From contig DIYO01000009.1 of assembly GCA_002427755.1 (NCBI GenBank), forward strand, positions 747,296 through 811,295: a stretch of DNA of 64,000 nt. The letters are read 5' to 3'. The position numbers and the translations under genes are program-made. Of this stretch, positions 1 through 8,466 are shown one piece after another. The notes under the pieces were generated by a model. The model searched no databases. It worked only from the letters and a program-made list of their open reading frames with translations, and was not told where the DNA came from. The first letter of the stretch is position 1. Every line of letters starts with the position of its first letter. The DNA is from Roseivirga sp. UBA6052. Its GTDB lineage: Bacteria; Bacteroidota; Bacteroidia; Cytophagales; Cyclobacteriaceae.

Positions 1-94
1 GAATTTTGAAAGGTATTTCAGCTACTGATTCATTAGCTTGTAGACCGATTGAAAGAACCAGAAGTAAGGCGAGCGCAAAACTTTTCATCTCCAT
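1..94 (-). CDS. Secreted protein, N-terminal fragment (cut by window edge)
   Basis: Only the first 31 codons lie in the window. Read from position 94 on the minus strand the product begins MEMKSFALALLLVLSIG and has a basic n-region, a hydrophobic core and an alanine-type cleavage site (LQA, then NES). This is a clear Sec signal peptide, so the protein is exported or periplasmic. A second in-frame ATG at 88 would give a slightly shorter, equally good signal. The short mature start (AEIPFKI) resembles the beginning of secreted retropepsin-like proteins of Bacteroidota, but seven residues cannot prove this. It is divergent from the glycosylasparaginase gene, with which it shares a 131-bp promoter region. 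Confidence 0.6.
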   Translation of the reverse strand, partial: MEMKSFALALLLVLSIGLQANESVAEIPFKI

Positions 95-225
95 ATTAAC
101 TCAAAGAATAAAAATAGGTTGTCTTTTTCAACAGCCAAGCTTAGTTCAAATTCCGCAAATAAATTGCGATGCAGTTGTTCTCAACCTTTGACTTTTGTCT
201 ATTTTGAGATTGTAAATTATCCCGC

Positions 226-1200
226 ATGAGTAACAGAAGAAAATTCCTGAAGTCTACAGTTTTTGGTGGTTTGGCAGTATCAACGGCAAGTGTTTCCTCA
301 TTTGCTTGTGCTCCAAAAAGCCCAGTTAAAAAGCCTGTTGTGGTGTCTACATGGAACCATGGCATGGAAGCAAATGCCGAAGCTTGGAAGGTTTTGGAAA
401 AGGGTGGTAGAGCAGTGGATGCTGTAGAAAAAGGGGTAATGGTTACAGAAGCTGATCCGAATAATACAACGGTAGGCATAGGTGGTTTTCCTGACAGGGA
501 TGGTAAAGTAACCTTAGATGCTTGCATTATGGATGAGTATGAGAACTGCGGTTCAGTGGCATTTCTTCAGGATATCAAGCACCCAATATCTGTTGCTCGA
601 AAAGTCATGGATGATACACCACATGTGATGTTAGTTGGGGAAGGAGCCAAAAAGTTTGCTTTGGACAGCGGTTTTCAAGAGGAGAATTTACTCACTGAGA
701 AATCGGAAAAGGCTTGGAAGAATTGGCTAAAGAATCAAGACTATAAACCTAAGATAAATGTAGAGAACCATGATACCATTGGTATGGTGGCCCTTGATGA
801 AAATGGAAACTTATCAGGCGCTTGTACTACAAGTGGTGCGGCATGGAAAATGCATGGAAGGGTAGGAGATTCTCCAATAATTGGTGCCGGTCTTTATGTT
901 GATAATGAAATTGGTGCAGCCACAGCTACAGGACTAGGAGAGTTTGTGATCAAGATTTGCGGAGCGCATATGATTGTGGAGCTCATGCGCCAGGGCTTAA
1001 CCCCAATGGAAGCTTGTCAAGCTGCGGTAGAACGTATCATTAAGAAGTACCCAAATAACTACAAGGAGTTGCAAGTAGGTTTTTTAGCCCTTTCCAAGAC
1101 AGGTGAATATGGTGCTTATGGCATCCATAAAGGATTCAACTATGCCGTGAAGGCGAATGATCAAGATGAATTGATAGACGCAGGTTCTTATACCGGTTAG
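226..1200 (+). CDS. N4-(beta-N-acetylglucosaminyl)-L-asparaginase (glycosylasparaginase), Tat lipoprotein
   Basis: Ntn-hydrolase that cleaves the GlcNAc-asparagine bond of glycoasparagines. The 324 residues match the family length. The precursor normally self-cleaves before a threonine in an HDTIG motif; here HDTIG is at residues 182-186, so T184 is the predicted nucleophile and new N-terminus. The downstream family motifs (GRVGDSPIIGAG, then ATGLGE) are present. The N-terminus carries a twin-arginine motif (NRRKFLK, residues 3-9), a hydrophobic stretch and a lipobox-like FAC with Cys28, which indicates Tat export followed by lipidation. A tatC gene lies 16 kb away in the window. The stop codon overlaps that of the convergent DUF418 gene in a shared TTAG. 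Family assignment is firm; lipidation is inferred. Confidence 0.93.
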   Translation: MSNRRKFLKSTVFGGLAVSTASVSSFACAPKSPVKKPVVVSTWNHGMEANAEAWKVLEKGGRAVDAVEKGVMVTEADPNNTTVGIGGFPDRDGKVTLDACIMDEYENCGSVAFLQDIKHPISVARKVMDDTPHVMLVGEGAKKFALDSGFQEENLLTEKSEKAWKNWLKNQDYKPKINVENHDTIGMVALDENGNLSGACTTSGAAWKMHGRVGDSPIIGAGLYVDNEIGAATATGLGEFVIKICGAHMIVELMRQGLTPMEACQAAVERIIKKYPNNYKELQVGFLALSKTGEYGAYGIHKGFNYAVKANDQDELIDAGSYTG

Positions 1201-2432
1201 TCTTTACTTAGGCGTTGTAGTTTACCATAAGTAAGAGACCTCCAGGCCCATTCAAAAGGGCCGTATTTGTAGTTACTAAGCCAAAGCCAGGCAAATACAA
1301 TGTTTACTACCCACATGCCTAGGATCATAATGCCCTGAACAGATCTTTCTATATCTCCGAATAAACCTAAGCCATGTCCGTAAAAAACAAAGCCGAGTAT
1401 GATGGACTGTATTAAGTAAGAGCTGAGCGCCATTCTACCAACATCGCCAAAACGCTGTAAGAGTACGCTCTTGTTTGCGCCTTTGCAGATGAGCATGATG
1501 ATACCTATATAGCCCAGAGCCATCAGGATGCTACCCCAATAATTCAGTTGCGAAATGAAGAAAAAGCTTAGTCTAAAATCCCAGTCGTAATTGAAATTAA
1601 AGAAGGCTCCTGCCAATACTAGAGGCAAGCCAATTCCTAAACCGTAAAAGGTCATTTTAATGTAATATTTGGTCGACTGTTTCGCCTTAAAAACGTTCCT
1701 CTTATAGAGCGCCATGCCAATTAGCATGAGGCCAGTAATTCTCCAGAAATTTTCGAAAACAAAGACGGTTGTTTGTAAACCAAAAGCTTGAGGCGCTCTA
1801 AACAAAATCTGTTTTTCCCAAGCCCCTCTGTAGTATTCTATTTCTCTTGCAATATCTTCAGCGTTAGGTGTCCAGATTTGAGTTTTGGTAGCCTCATATT
1901 CACCCGGTTCCCAAAAAGGCACAGTATAACCTAAAAGAAGGCTTATTAGTGAACCAACAACTAAGAGAGCAATGCCTACTCTAATTTGAACCACAGATTT
2001 CTTTCTTCTAAAAATGAACATAGCAAAACCACATATGGCATACATAAAGAGGACATCGCCATACCAAATCAGGTAAGCATGAACGAGTCCAAAGAAGGCT
2101 AGAAAAATGAGTCTTCTGTTTTGCAGATCCGTAGACCTCAAGTGTTCTTTGCGGGCTTTTTGAGAAAGCATCACCAAACTTGCACCAAAGAGCATAGAAA
2201 AGATGCTCATGAATTTCTGATCGGCAAAAATATAACTGCCTAGATAAACATAGAGATCGTAACCAGATAGTCCTTCGTATGCAGTAGGGTTGCTATAAGC
2301 AACTGAGGGCATAGCGAAGCTTTGAATGTTCATCACCACAATGCCTAAAACGGCAACCCCTCTTAGAATATCTAATGATAGAATACGTTTTTTGGGTTCT
2401 ACAGGGTCTAGGATGTAAGTCGATCTGGCCAA
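1197..2432 (-). CDS. DUF418 family integral membrane protein
   Basis: A 411-residue polytopic membrane protein. The N-terminal RILSLDILRGVAVLGI motif (about residues 16-31) is typical of DUF418/YeiB-type proteins related to the acyltransferase-3/HGSNAT-like superfamily. About eight to ten hydrophobic segments follow, and the C-terminal third has the DUF418 block with QSIILGFVFYG and a terminal YGPFEWAWRSLTYG, which is highly characteristic. The biochemical role of the family is not established; transport or membrane acyl transfer has been suggested. The start is a TTG at 2432, since no suitable ATG exists before the first membrane segment. It lies 45 bp downstream of the Rieske gene on the same strand, so the two may be co-transcribed. 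Confidence 0.88.
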   Translation of the reverse strand: MARSTYILDPVEPKKRILSLDILRGVAVLGIVVMNIQSFAMPSVAYSNPTAYEGLSGYDLYVYLGSYIFADQKFMSIFSMLFGASLVMLSQKARKEHLRSTDLQNRRLIFLAFFGLVHAYLIWYGDVLFMYAICGFAMFIFRRKKSVVQIRVGIALLVVGSLISLLLGYTVPFWEPGEYEATKTQIWTPNAEDIAREIEYYRGAWEKQILFRAPQAFGLQTTVFVFENFWRITGLMLIGMALYKRNVFKAKQSTKYYIKMTFYGLGIGLPLVLAGAFFNFNYDWDFRLSFFFISQLNYWGSILMALGYIGIIMLICKGANKSVLLQRFGDVGRMALSSYLIQSIILGFVFYGHGLGLFGDIERSVQGIMILGMWVVNIVFAWLWLSNYKYGPFEWAWRSLTYGKLQRLSKD

Positions 2433-2477
2433 AAAGAATGAGTCTAGTGTTCTAAGTAGAAAGGCGAAAGAATATGT

Positions 2478-2792
2478 CTAGATCTTGGTGAAAACACCTG
2501 TTTGGTTAATCTCTAATGGATAAACAGCTAGATCAGAACATAATCTATTGACCTCTCTTCCCGTCTTAAGGTTAAAACGATAAAAATGTAAAGGACAAAT
2601 GATTTCTCCAAAAGCATTGAGGTTTCCTTTATCTAATCTTTGTTTTTGGTGTGGGCAAAGTCCATCTACAAGGTGAAAAGAGTCTTGGTTTTTAATCAAG
2701 CACAAAACCTTATTTCCAATTCTTAGTCTTCTTATGGAGCGGTCTTTTAATGCAGATTCTAAATCTGCTTTTGAGTTGAAGAGTTTTGTCAT
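2478..2792 (-). CDS. Rieske [2Fe-2S] ferredoxin-like protein
   Basis: A small soluble protein of 104 residues consisting of one Rieske domain. The two cluster-binding boxes are visible: C46-x-H48 in LCPHQKQ and C66-x2-H69 in ICPLHFYRF. The second box is followed by the F-x-L-x-TG turn usual for oxygenase-type Rieske ferredoxins. There is no membrane anchor or signal peptide, so it is probably a cytoplasmic electron carrier. The typical glycine/proline-rich hairpin is reduced. No oxygenase subunit lies next to it, so its partner is unknown. It is divergent from the TonB receptor and upstream of the DUF418 gene. Confidence 0.9.
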   Translation of the reverse strand: MTKLFNSKADLESALKDRSIRRLRIGNKVLCLIKNQDSFHLVDGLCPHQKQRLDKGNLNAFGEIICPLHFYRFNLKTGREVNRLCSDLAVYPLEINQTGVFTKI

Positions 2793-2869
2793 TTGAAGAC
2801 GTTTATGACTAACGGCAAATTCTATTCGATTTTAATCATTCATATTTGCAAACCCTAAATTCAGCCCAA

Positions 2870-5116
2870 TTGAATAAGATCGTCTTTCCTCTAGTTTTCT
2901 TTTGCTTCATGATTCAAATTCATGGGCAGACCATTCGAGTTAAGTCTGAGAATCTAGAACCATTAGCAGGTGTTAACATTGTGAATTTATCAGATCAATC
3001 CGGTATATCAACCGGAGTTGATGGCACTGCCAATATCCCGAACTGGCAGAATACCAAAATCAGAATATCAGCTGTTGGATATAAGACTCAGGCCTTAGTA
3101 TATCGAGGCAAGGATTTGTTGGTGATAATGGAGTTAGACCCTAAGGCTTTGGATGAAGTAGAAGTGGAAGGTTTTTTGAGTCAGGGTACTCTAGGGAATC
3201 AGCCGGGTTCTATATCAAAAATAGATCGATTAACACTTAATCGATTTGATGGCACTAACCTTACTAATGCTGTAAATACTATACCGGGTATTCGCTTTGA
3301 ACAGAGAGCAGCAGCCAGCTATAGAGTTTCTATAAGGGGCTCTTCAATTCGCTCACCTTTTGGTGTGAGAAATGTTAAGGTCTATTGGAATGGAATCCCT
3401 TTTACAGAACCCGGAGGAAACACATTTCTAAACCTGTTAGACTTGTCTAACATAGATGATATAGAAATTCTGAAAGGCCCATCGGCAAGTGCATATGGTG
3501 CGAGTAATGGAGGTGTATTAAAGCTTTCGAGCACTAAACTAGGTTCTAATGCTAATGCCACATCCATTGGGTTTTTACGTGGTGACTTCAATACAACCCG
3601 ATTAACAGCCAGAACGAATTTATTGACAGATAAGAGCAGCTTAACTTTCAAGTGGTCAGATCAGTCGGCTGATGGTTACAGGGAACACAATGCTATGGAC
3701 CGCTCTACTTTTGAAGTGGACACAAGATTTTTTAGTTCTGAGTCCACAGTTTTTTCGGGTTCTTTCCTTTACTTAAATCTGGATTATCAAATTCCCGGTG
3801 GGTTAAACCCAGATCAAAGAGATGAGAATCCGCAGCAATCTCGACCAAGGAGTATTGAAAGAAATTCCTCGCTACAAAATGAGTTGTTTTTAGTAAGGCT
3901 AGGGTTGGAAACGGAGCTACAGAAGGGGTGGAATATGAATACCAATTTGGGGTTGAGTTCCAATCAGTTTGTCAACCCATTTATTCTAGATTTTAAAAGG
4001 GATAAACAGCAGGTGTTCAGCCTCCGATCGGAGTTTGAAAATGAGGTGAATATCAACGAACGCTCAGGAAGTCTTAACTATGGATTGGAATTCCAGCGTT
4101 CTTATTTCGATGGTAAAAACTTCGGCAATGTTGATGGAAGAGCTGATACCATACGTTTTGCCGATGAAATTGATATTTCTCAAACTGTAGCTTTTGCTGC
4201 CTACAATCAAGAGCTTACAGAAAGTACTTCCTTTACAGTTGGTCTTAGTTTTAATGATCTTACCTATGATATCAATAGAACGATAGATCGTATCAACAAT
4301 AATCCTCAGCAATTCGAAAAGGAGTTTGATTCATTTCTTGCGACCAGAATCGGTATATCACAAAAGTTAGGAGATGCCTATTCCCTTCATTTTAGTTTAA
4401 GTAATGGTTTATCTAACCCTACAACCACTGAAGTAAGAACGAATGAAGGCAGCATTAATCGCGGTTTGCAATCAGAGAAAGGGACTAATTATGAGATTAA
4501 CTTTCGTGGTAGCCCAACAACAAAATTAAGCTTTGACCTTGCCTTGTTTCAATTCAATTTGAACGATGCAATCACCACTTTTACAGATGGTCAAGGAGTG
4601 GTTTTATTTAGAAATGCAGGAGAAACGAGACAATCCGGATTGGAGCTATCAACATGGATGAATTGGCTTGAGAATGGAACGGGTTTTATAAAGTCACTCA
4701 GTTCTAAACTTGCTTATACTTATCACGATTTTAGTTTCGAGAATTACGTAGATGATGGAGATGATTTTTCCGGCAATGCGTTGCCCGGAACAGCACCCAA
4801 CGTAGTTAATGTTCAAACAGACTTTAGTTTTTCTAATGGCTTGTACCTCAACTTGACCTACCATTATTCGGATGCAATTCCGCTTAACGATCAGAATACA
4901 TTTTATTCGAGAGCCTATAATCTGATAAACACCAAATTGGGTTACTCTGGTAACATAAAAGGGAAAACTAATTATGAATTATTCGTTGGTATAGACAACC
5001 TATTAGATGTATCCTATAGTTTAGGAAACGATTTGAATGCTTTTGGAAGAAGGTATTTCCAACCTGCAGCAACGCGTAATTTATATTTTGGATTGAAGCT
5101 AAATTTTAGACACTAA
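2870..5116 (+). CDS. TonB-dependent outer-membrane receptor
   Basis: Outer-membrane beta-barrel receptor that imports a ligand using TonB energy. The start is taken as TTG at 2870, which gives the signal peptide MNKIVFPLVFFCFMIQIHG followed by QT; an upstream TTG at 2846 would lengthen the n-region without improving it. After the signal come a carboxypeptidase-like regulatory domain (about 20-90; AGVNIVNLSD, then ISAVGYKTQ), a plug domain (about 100-220; NTIPGIRFEQRAA, RGSSIRSPFGVRN, EILKGPSASAYGASNGGVL) and a barrel ending in YFGLKLNFRH with a terminal aromatic-type strand. The Y-x-G-x2-NGG plug motif suits siderophore or metal receptors more than SusC. Its stop codon overlaps the start of the nitroreductase (TAATG), so the two genes are translationally coupled. 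Ligand unknown. Confidence 0.9.
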   Translation: MNKIVFPLVFFCFMIQIHGQTIRVKSENLEPLAGVNIVNLSDQSGISTGVDGTANIPNWQNTKIRISAVGYKTQALVYRGKDLLVIMELDPKALDEVEVEGFLSQGTLGNQPGSISKIDRLTLNRFDGTNLTNAVNTIPGIRFEQRAAASYRVSIRGSSIRSPFGVRNVKVYWNGIPFTEPGGNTFLNLLDLSNIDDIEILKGPSASAYGASNGGVLKLSSTKLGSNANATSIGFLRGDFNTTRLTARTNLLTDKSSLTFKWSDQSADGYREHNAMDRSTFEVDTRFFSSESTVFSGSFLYLNLDYQIPGGLNPDQRDENPQQSRPRSIERNSSLQNELFLVRLGLETELQKGWNMNTNLGLSSNQFVNPFILDFKRDKQQVFSLRSEFENEVNINERSGSLNYGLEFQRSYFDGKNFGNVDGRADTIRFADEIDISQTVAFAAYNQELTESTSFTVGLSFNDLTYDINRTIDRINNNPQQFEKEFDSFLATRIGISQKLGDAYSLHFSLSNGLSNPTTTEVRTNEGSINRGLQSEKGTNYEINFRGSPTTKLSFDLALFQFNLNDAITTFTDGQGVVLFRNAGETRQSGLELSTWMNWLENGTGFIKSLSSKLAYTYHDFSFENYVDDGDDFSGNALPGTAPNVVNVQTDFSFSNGLYLNLTYHYSDAIPLNDQNTFYSRAYNLINTKLGYSGNIKGKTNYELFVGIDNLLDVSYSLGNDLNAFGRRYFQPAATRNLYFGLKLNFRH

Positions 5117-5712
5117 TGCCAGTTTTTGACAAAGCACAAGCTACCGAATTAATAAGAAAAAGGAGATCGATTTATCCAACTCAGTTTGCTGAGCAACCTG
5201 TTGATCAATCCATTATTGAAGAGATGTTGGAGAATGCCAACTGGGCTCCAACACACCGGATTACTGAACCGTGGAGGTTTGTGGTTTTTTCAGGAGAGGG
5301 ATTGAAAAAATTGGCCGCATTTCAGTCGGAACTTTACAAAGAGAAATCTACTGCTGCCGGAAACTTTGATGAGTCTAAGTTTGAAAAACTGGCAACCAAG
5401 CCATTGAAAGCTTCCCATATTATCGCAATAGGAATGGCTCGCGATCCAAAAGAATCAGTACCCGAAGTGGAGGAACTTTCTTCAGTAGCTATGGCAGTTC
5501 AGAACATGTATTTGACAGCAACGGCCCATAATATTGGTTGCTATTGGGGTTCTGGAGGAGTAACCTATATGGAAGAAGCTAAACCTTTTTTTGGCCTTGG
5601 TGAAAGGGATCAGTTGCTAGGGTTCTTATATGTAGGAAACCTAAAGTCAGACAAATGGCCGGAGGGCAGAAGAAAGCCAATTACAGATAAAGTGACTTGG
5701 GTAAACGATTAA
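5116..5712 (+). CDS. Nitroreductase family protein (FMN-dependent NAD(P)H oxidoreductase)
   Basis: A 198-residue nitroreductase-fold enzyme that uses FMN and NAD(P)H. Typical signatures are the N-terminal RKRRSIYP (FMN phosphate contact), ENANWAPTHRITEPWRF (about residues 40-56), the central MAVQNMYLTATAHNIGCYWGSG block and the C-terminal LLGFLYVGNLKSD. This pattern matches the YdjA/TdsD-like short subgroup. Physiological substrates of the family are rarely known. The gene starts inside the stop codon of the preceding TonB receptor, which ties its expression to that receptor and raises the possibility that it reduces an imported ligand or cofactor (inference). Its end shares a TTAA stop overlap with the convergent methyltransferase. 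Confidence 0.92.
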   Translation: MPVFDKAQATELIRKRRSIYPTQFAEQPVDQSIIEEMLENANWAPTHRITEPWRFVVFSGEGLKKLAAFQSELYKEKSTAAGNFDESKFEKLATKPLKASHIIAIGMARDPKESVPEVEELSSVAMAVQNMYLTATAHNIGCYWGSGGVTYMEEAKPFFGLGERDQLLGFLYVGNLKSDKWPEGRRKPITDKVTWVND

Positions 5713-6404
5713 AAGATTAGCTGCCACCTAAAGGCCCACATCCACCGAAGTTGATACTTTTCGACTTGTGCCTTTTTCATGATAGACTCAAGATCATTTC
5801 GGCTGAAAGAACGAAGAACCGACAATGGTCCATCATATTGAACCATCTCTGATTTTGAGAATAGTTTCGTCAAAATTTTAATGGAGTGGTAGGCAAACCA
5901 ATGCCTATGAAGGTCATTAATGATGACACCAATCTTAGCCTGACTTTTAAACTGTTGAAAGATGTCTGCTAGGGCATCATCATGAAAATGATGTGTAAAA
6001 AGCGTGCATAGTATGATATCAAATTCGAGCGCTTTAAATTCTTCTGAGAAAATATCTTTCGTTTCGAATTCTATATTCGAAAAGGCCTTACAGTTTTCTC
6101 TGGCAAATGCTACAATATTGGGGTTGGCATCATACCCAATCATCTTGATTTTGATATTCTCCTTTGCCGCCCATTTCGCCACTAGCTTAAGAATATCACC
6201 ACCACCGCAGCCTAAATCTGCAATAGTAATTTCTGATTTTGAGTTTTGAAGGAGCTTAGCTAAACCATTTGTAGTGACTTGGTTGCCTCCTAGAAGTCTA
6301 TTGATGGTTTCAAGTTCTTTTAAAGTCTGGTCGATTACTTGTCCACCAGACTCTAAATCGTCCATTAACTCTTCTTCATAGCTCCTTTGAGAAAACCGAC
6401 CCAT
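5709..6404 (-). CDS. Class I SAM-dependent methyltransferase of the type III PKS locus
   Basis: A 231-residue methyltransferase-fold protein. Motif I (IADLGCGGGDILKLV, about residues 78-92) binds S-adenosylmethionine, and the acidic residue ending strand beta-2 is in MIGYDANPN. Post-motif II is IILCTLFTHHFHDD. The N-terminal MGRFSQRSYEEELMDD is a conserved leader seen in proteins encoded next to bacterial type III polyketide synthases. It starts one base after the synthase stop (TAG-C-ATG), so it is almost certainly co-translated and most simply methylates the polyketide product at oxygen or carbon. The substrate cannot be read from the sequence. Confidence 0.85.
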   Translation of the reverse strand: MGRFSQRSYEEELMDDLESGGQVIDQTLKELETINRLLGGNQVTTNGLAKLLQNSKSEITIADLGCGGGDILKLVAKWAAKENIKIKMIGYDANPNIVAFARENCKAFSNIEFETKDIFSEEFKALEFDIILCTLFTHHFHDDALADIFQQFKSQAKIGVIINDLHRHWFAYHSIKILTKLFSKSEMVQYDGPLSVLRSFSRNDLESIMKKAQVEKYQLRWMWAFRWQLIF

Positions 6405-6405
6405 G

Positions 6406-7512
6406 CTAGACCACCTCTAACATTAATGATTCAACAGTTAGCCCTGGCCCAAACGCAAGCGACAATACATGTTCTTGCTTGTTTGCCGAAGTGAGAGAGT
6501 CTAGGAGCTTTCTCATGGCAAACAATACAGTAGGTGAAGACATGTTGCCATATTCTTTGAGTACAGCTCTGCCCGCCCAGTCTTGAGATTTATCAATCTT
6601 CAATTCTTTTTCGATGACCTCCAAGATTCTCTTTCCGCCAGGATGAATAGCAAAGTGTTCGGTGTGCTCAACATCAACTTTAGACTTAAGTTCCTCAACT
6701 AGATCCGCAATGCCTTTTTCAATTAGGTCTGGTACGTAGCTACTAAGTTTCATCTCATAACCAAAGTCACCAATATTCCAGGCCATTTCCGTTTCGCCTT
6801 CAGGATAAAGCATATTATGAAAAGCTTTAGGTGCTAATTGAACGTCTAATTTAGAGTCGTTAGGATTTCCACTGATTAGAACAGCAGCCGAGCCATCACC
6901 AAAAATCGAATTCGCAATCAGGTTGTCTTCATTGGAGTCTTTTTGGAAATGAATTGTGCAAAGCTCTGTAGCCACAATAAGTACTTTGGCTGCCGGATCA
7001 CTTTTTACAATGGCATCAGCATTTTTTAACCCAATGAAGGCCGCATAGCACCCCATAAAGTTGATACAGGTACGCTGTACACTACCTTTTAAGCCTAGAC
7101 TTTTCACCAAATCTATATCTAAACCAGGAGCATACATTCCGGTACAACTGATAGTGATTAGATGTGTGATCTGCTTTGGTTTTAAATTGCTGAATTCAAA
7201 GGCAGAATTAGCCGATCTGATTGAAAGGCTAAGTGCTTCTTTTCTATATAACTCACCTCTTTGCTTGGTACTTGGTAAAGGTTCCAATAAATCATTCGCA
7301 CCGTAGAATTCATAACCTTCAGAATTAGACTTGGCATAATCTGAAATTACAGTATACCTGCTTTCTATGGCCGTGGCTCTGTATAAGGCCTTTAGCCGTG
7401 TAGAACCTTTGCCGTTAAACCCATGGGCTTTGGCCATAAATTCTACCACTTGTTGCTGAGCGATTTGATGATTCGGAACTGCAGTTCCAATAGAAATGAT
7501 TGTGCTACTCAC
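6406..7512 (-). CDS. Type III polyketide synthase (chalcone synthase-like)
   Basis: Homodimeric thiolase-fold enzyme that extends an acyl-CoA starter with malonyl-CoA and cyclises the chain to a pyrone, resorcinol or phloroglucinol. At 368 residues it has family length. The full catalytic triad is visible: nucleophile C155 in NFMGCYAAF, H290 in AIHPGGKRIL and N323 in YGNMSSPTV. FGDGSAAVLI (about 205-214) and the C-terminal AFGPGLTVE loop (353-361) are also diagnostic and separate it from FabH. The start is GTG at 7512. The methyltransferase follows after one base, and a UbiA-type gene diverges from a 51-bp intergenic region. The small residues around the nucleophile suggest a bacterial long-chain-tolerant synthase, but starter choice is not predictable here. 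Confidence 0.93.
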   Translation of the reverse strand: MSSTIISIGTAVPNHQIAQQQVVEFMAKAHGFNGKGSTRLKALYRATAIESRYTVISDYAKSNSEGYEFYGANDLLEPLPSTKQRGELYRKEALSLSIRSANSAFEFSNLKPKQITHLITISCTGMYAPGLDIDLVKSLGLKGSVQRTCINFMGCYAAFIGLKNADAIVKSDPAAKVLIVATELCTIHFQKDSNEDNLIANSIFGDGSAAVLISGNPNDSKLDVQLAPKAFHNMLYPEGETEMAWNIGDFGYEMKLSSYVPDLIEKGIADLVEELKSKVDVEHTEHFAIHPGGKRILEVIEKELKIDKSQDWAGRAVLKEYGNMSSPTVLFAMRKLLDSLTSANKQEHVLSLAFGPGLTVESLMLEVV

Positions 7513-7563
7513 TTATTAATAATAGCCTTTTTAAGACTAAATTGTTCAAGCAAATCAGATTAT

Positions 7564-8466
7564 ATGTTCAAAAAGTCGAACTGGTTACACCTTAGGGTTC
7601 ACTTCTCTTATTTTTTACTTCCGATATATCTCTTTGGTATTTCTATTAGCCCGAACCTTAGTGAACCTGATTTACTTTGGCTCTTTGTGATTCTTCACTT
7701 TTTTATCTATCCGGCCAGTAACGCCTTTAATAGTTATTTTGATAAAGACGAAAAGAGTATTGGAGGATTAAAAAACCCTCCACCTGTCGATTCAAGCTTA
7801 TACTATTTTGCTTCTTTCTTCGATTTGATAGGATTGGTTTTAACCTATTTCTTCTATCAAAATATTACACTCTTGCTCATGGTGCTAGTTTATATTCTTG
7901 TTTCCAGAGCATATAGCCACCCTATGGTTAGGCTGAAAAAGTATCCAATTTTAAGCTGGTTGGTTGCCGGCTTTTTTCAAGGGGCTTGGGTGGTATGGCT
8001 CGTTTACATTGGTTTAAATGATTTCGAGTTTTCTTCAGTTTTCAAACCACATATTCTCACTCCCGGACTATTGGCTTCTGCCATTCTATGGGGTTCTTAC
8101 CCAATGACACAGGTTTATCAACATGAAGAAGATGCTAAAAGAGGTGACAGAACGCTGTCTTTAAAACTAGGCGTTAGGGGGACATTTGTATTTACCGGAC
8201 TCTGTTTTGCTCTGGCGTCTGTAGGATATGTGCTGTATTTTAATAACTATCATCAACTGCGCTATGGCTATATTTTCTTGGCTGCCATGGCTCCTGTAGT
8301 AATCTTTTTTAGTTGGTGGTTTTTAAGGGTGTTGAAGGACAACTCTCAAGCGGACTTTGGTAAAACGATGGCTTTGAATTGGGTTTCAGCTACGTGCCTC
8401 GGAGCCTTCTTTATTTACTTCTTTATCAACTCTTCTGGTATTCTTAACGTAGTTGGCGTGTATTAA
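7564..8466 (+). CDS. UbiA-superfamily prenyltransferase
   Basis: Polytopic membrane enzyme of the UbiA superfamily, which transfers an isoprenoid diphosphate to an aromatic or lipid acceptor. Both aspartate-rich motifs can be seen: N-x3-D-x-D-E in NSYFDKDE (first Mg-diphosphate site, about residues 58-65), and HEEDAKRGDRTL (second site, about 188-199). About eight to nine hydrophobic segments surround them. The start is ATG 7564 (MFKKSNWLHLRVHFSYF); the reading frame is open further upstream but would run into the divergent PKS gene. Its place between a type III PKS and an FAD enzyme suggests that it prenylates the polyketide or joins lipid parts. The stop overlaps the convergent FAD gene in TTAA. 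Confidence 0.85.
   Translation: MFKKSNWLHLRVHFSYFLLPIYLFGISISPNLSEPDLLWLFVILHFFIYPASNAFNSYFDKDEKSIGGLKNPPPVDSSLYYFASFFDLIGLVLTYFFYQNITLLLMVLVYILVSRAYSHPMVRLKKYPILSWLVAGFFQGAWVVWLVYIGLNDFEFSSVFKPHILTPGLLASAILWGSYPMTQVYQHEEDAKRGDRTLSLKLGVRGTFVFTGLCFALASVGYVLYFNNYHQLRYGYIFLAAMAPVVIFFSWWFLRVLKDNSQADFGKTMALNWVSATCLGAFFIYFFINSSGILNVVGVY

Noticed and set aside
141..527. 128-residue open frame antisense to the glycosylasparaginase
   Set aside because: It runs through the signal-peptide and early coding part of a well-supported gene, has no domain signature and starts inside the opposite coding sequence.
6406..7512. FabH (ketoacyl-ACP synthase III) instead of a type III PKS
   Set aside because: FabH shares the Cys-His-Asn triad, but the NFMGCYAAF context, the C-terminal FGPG loop and the adjacent methyltransferase with its typical leader fit a type III PKS better.
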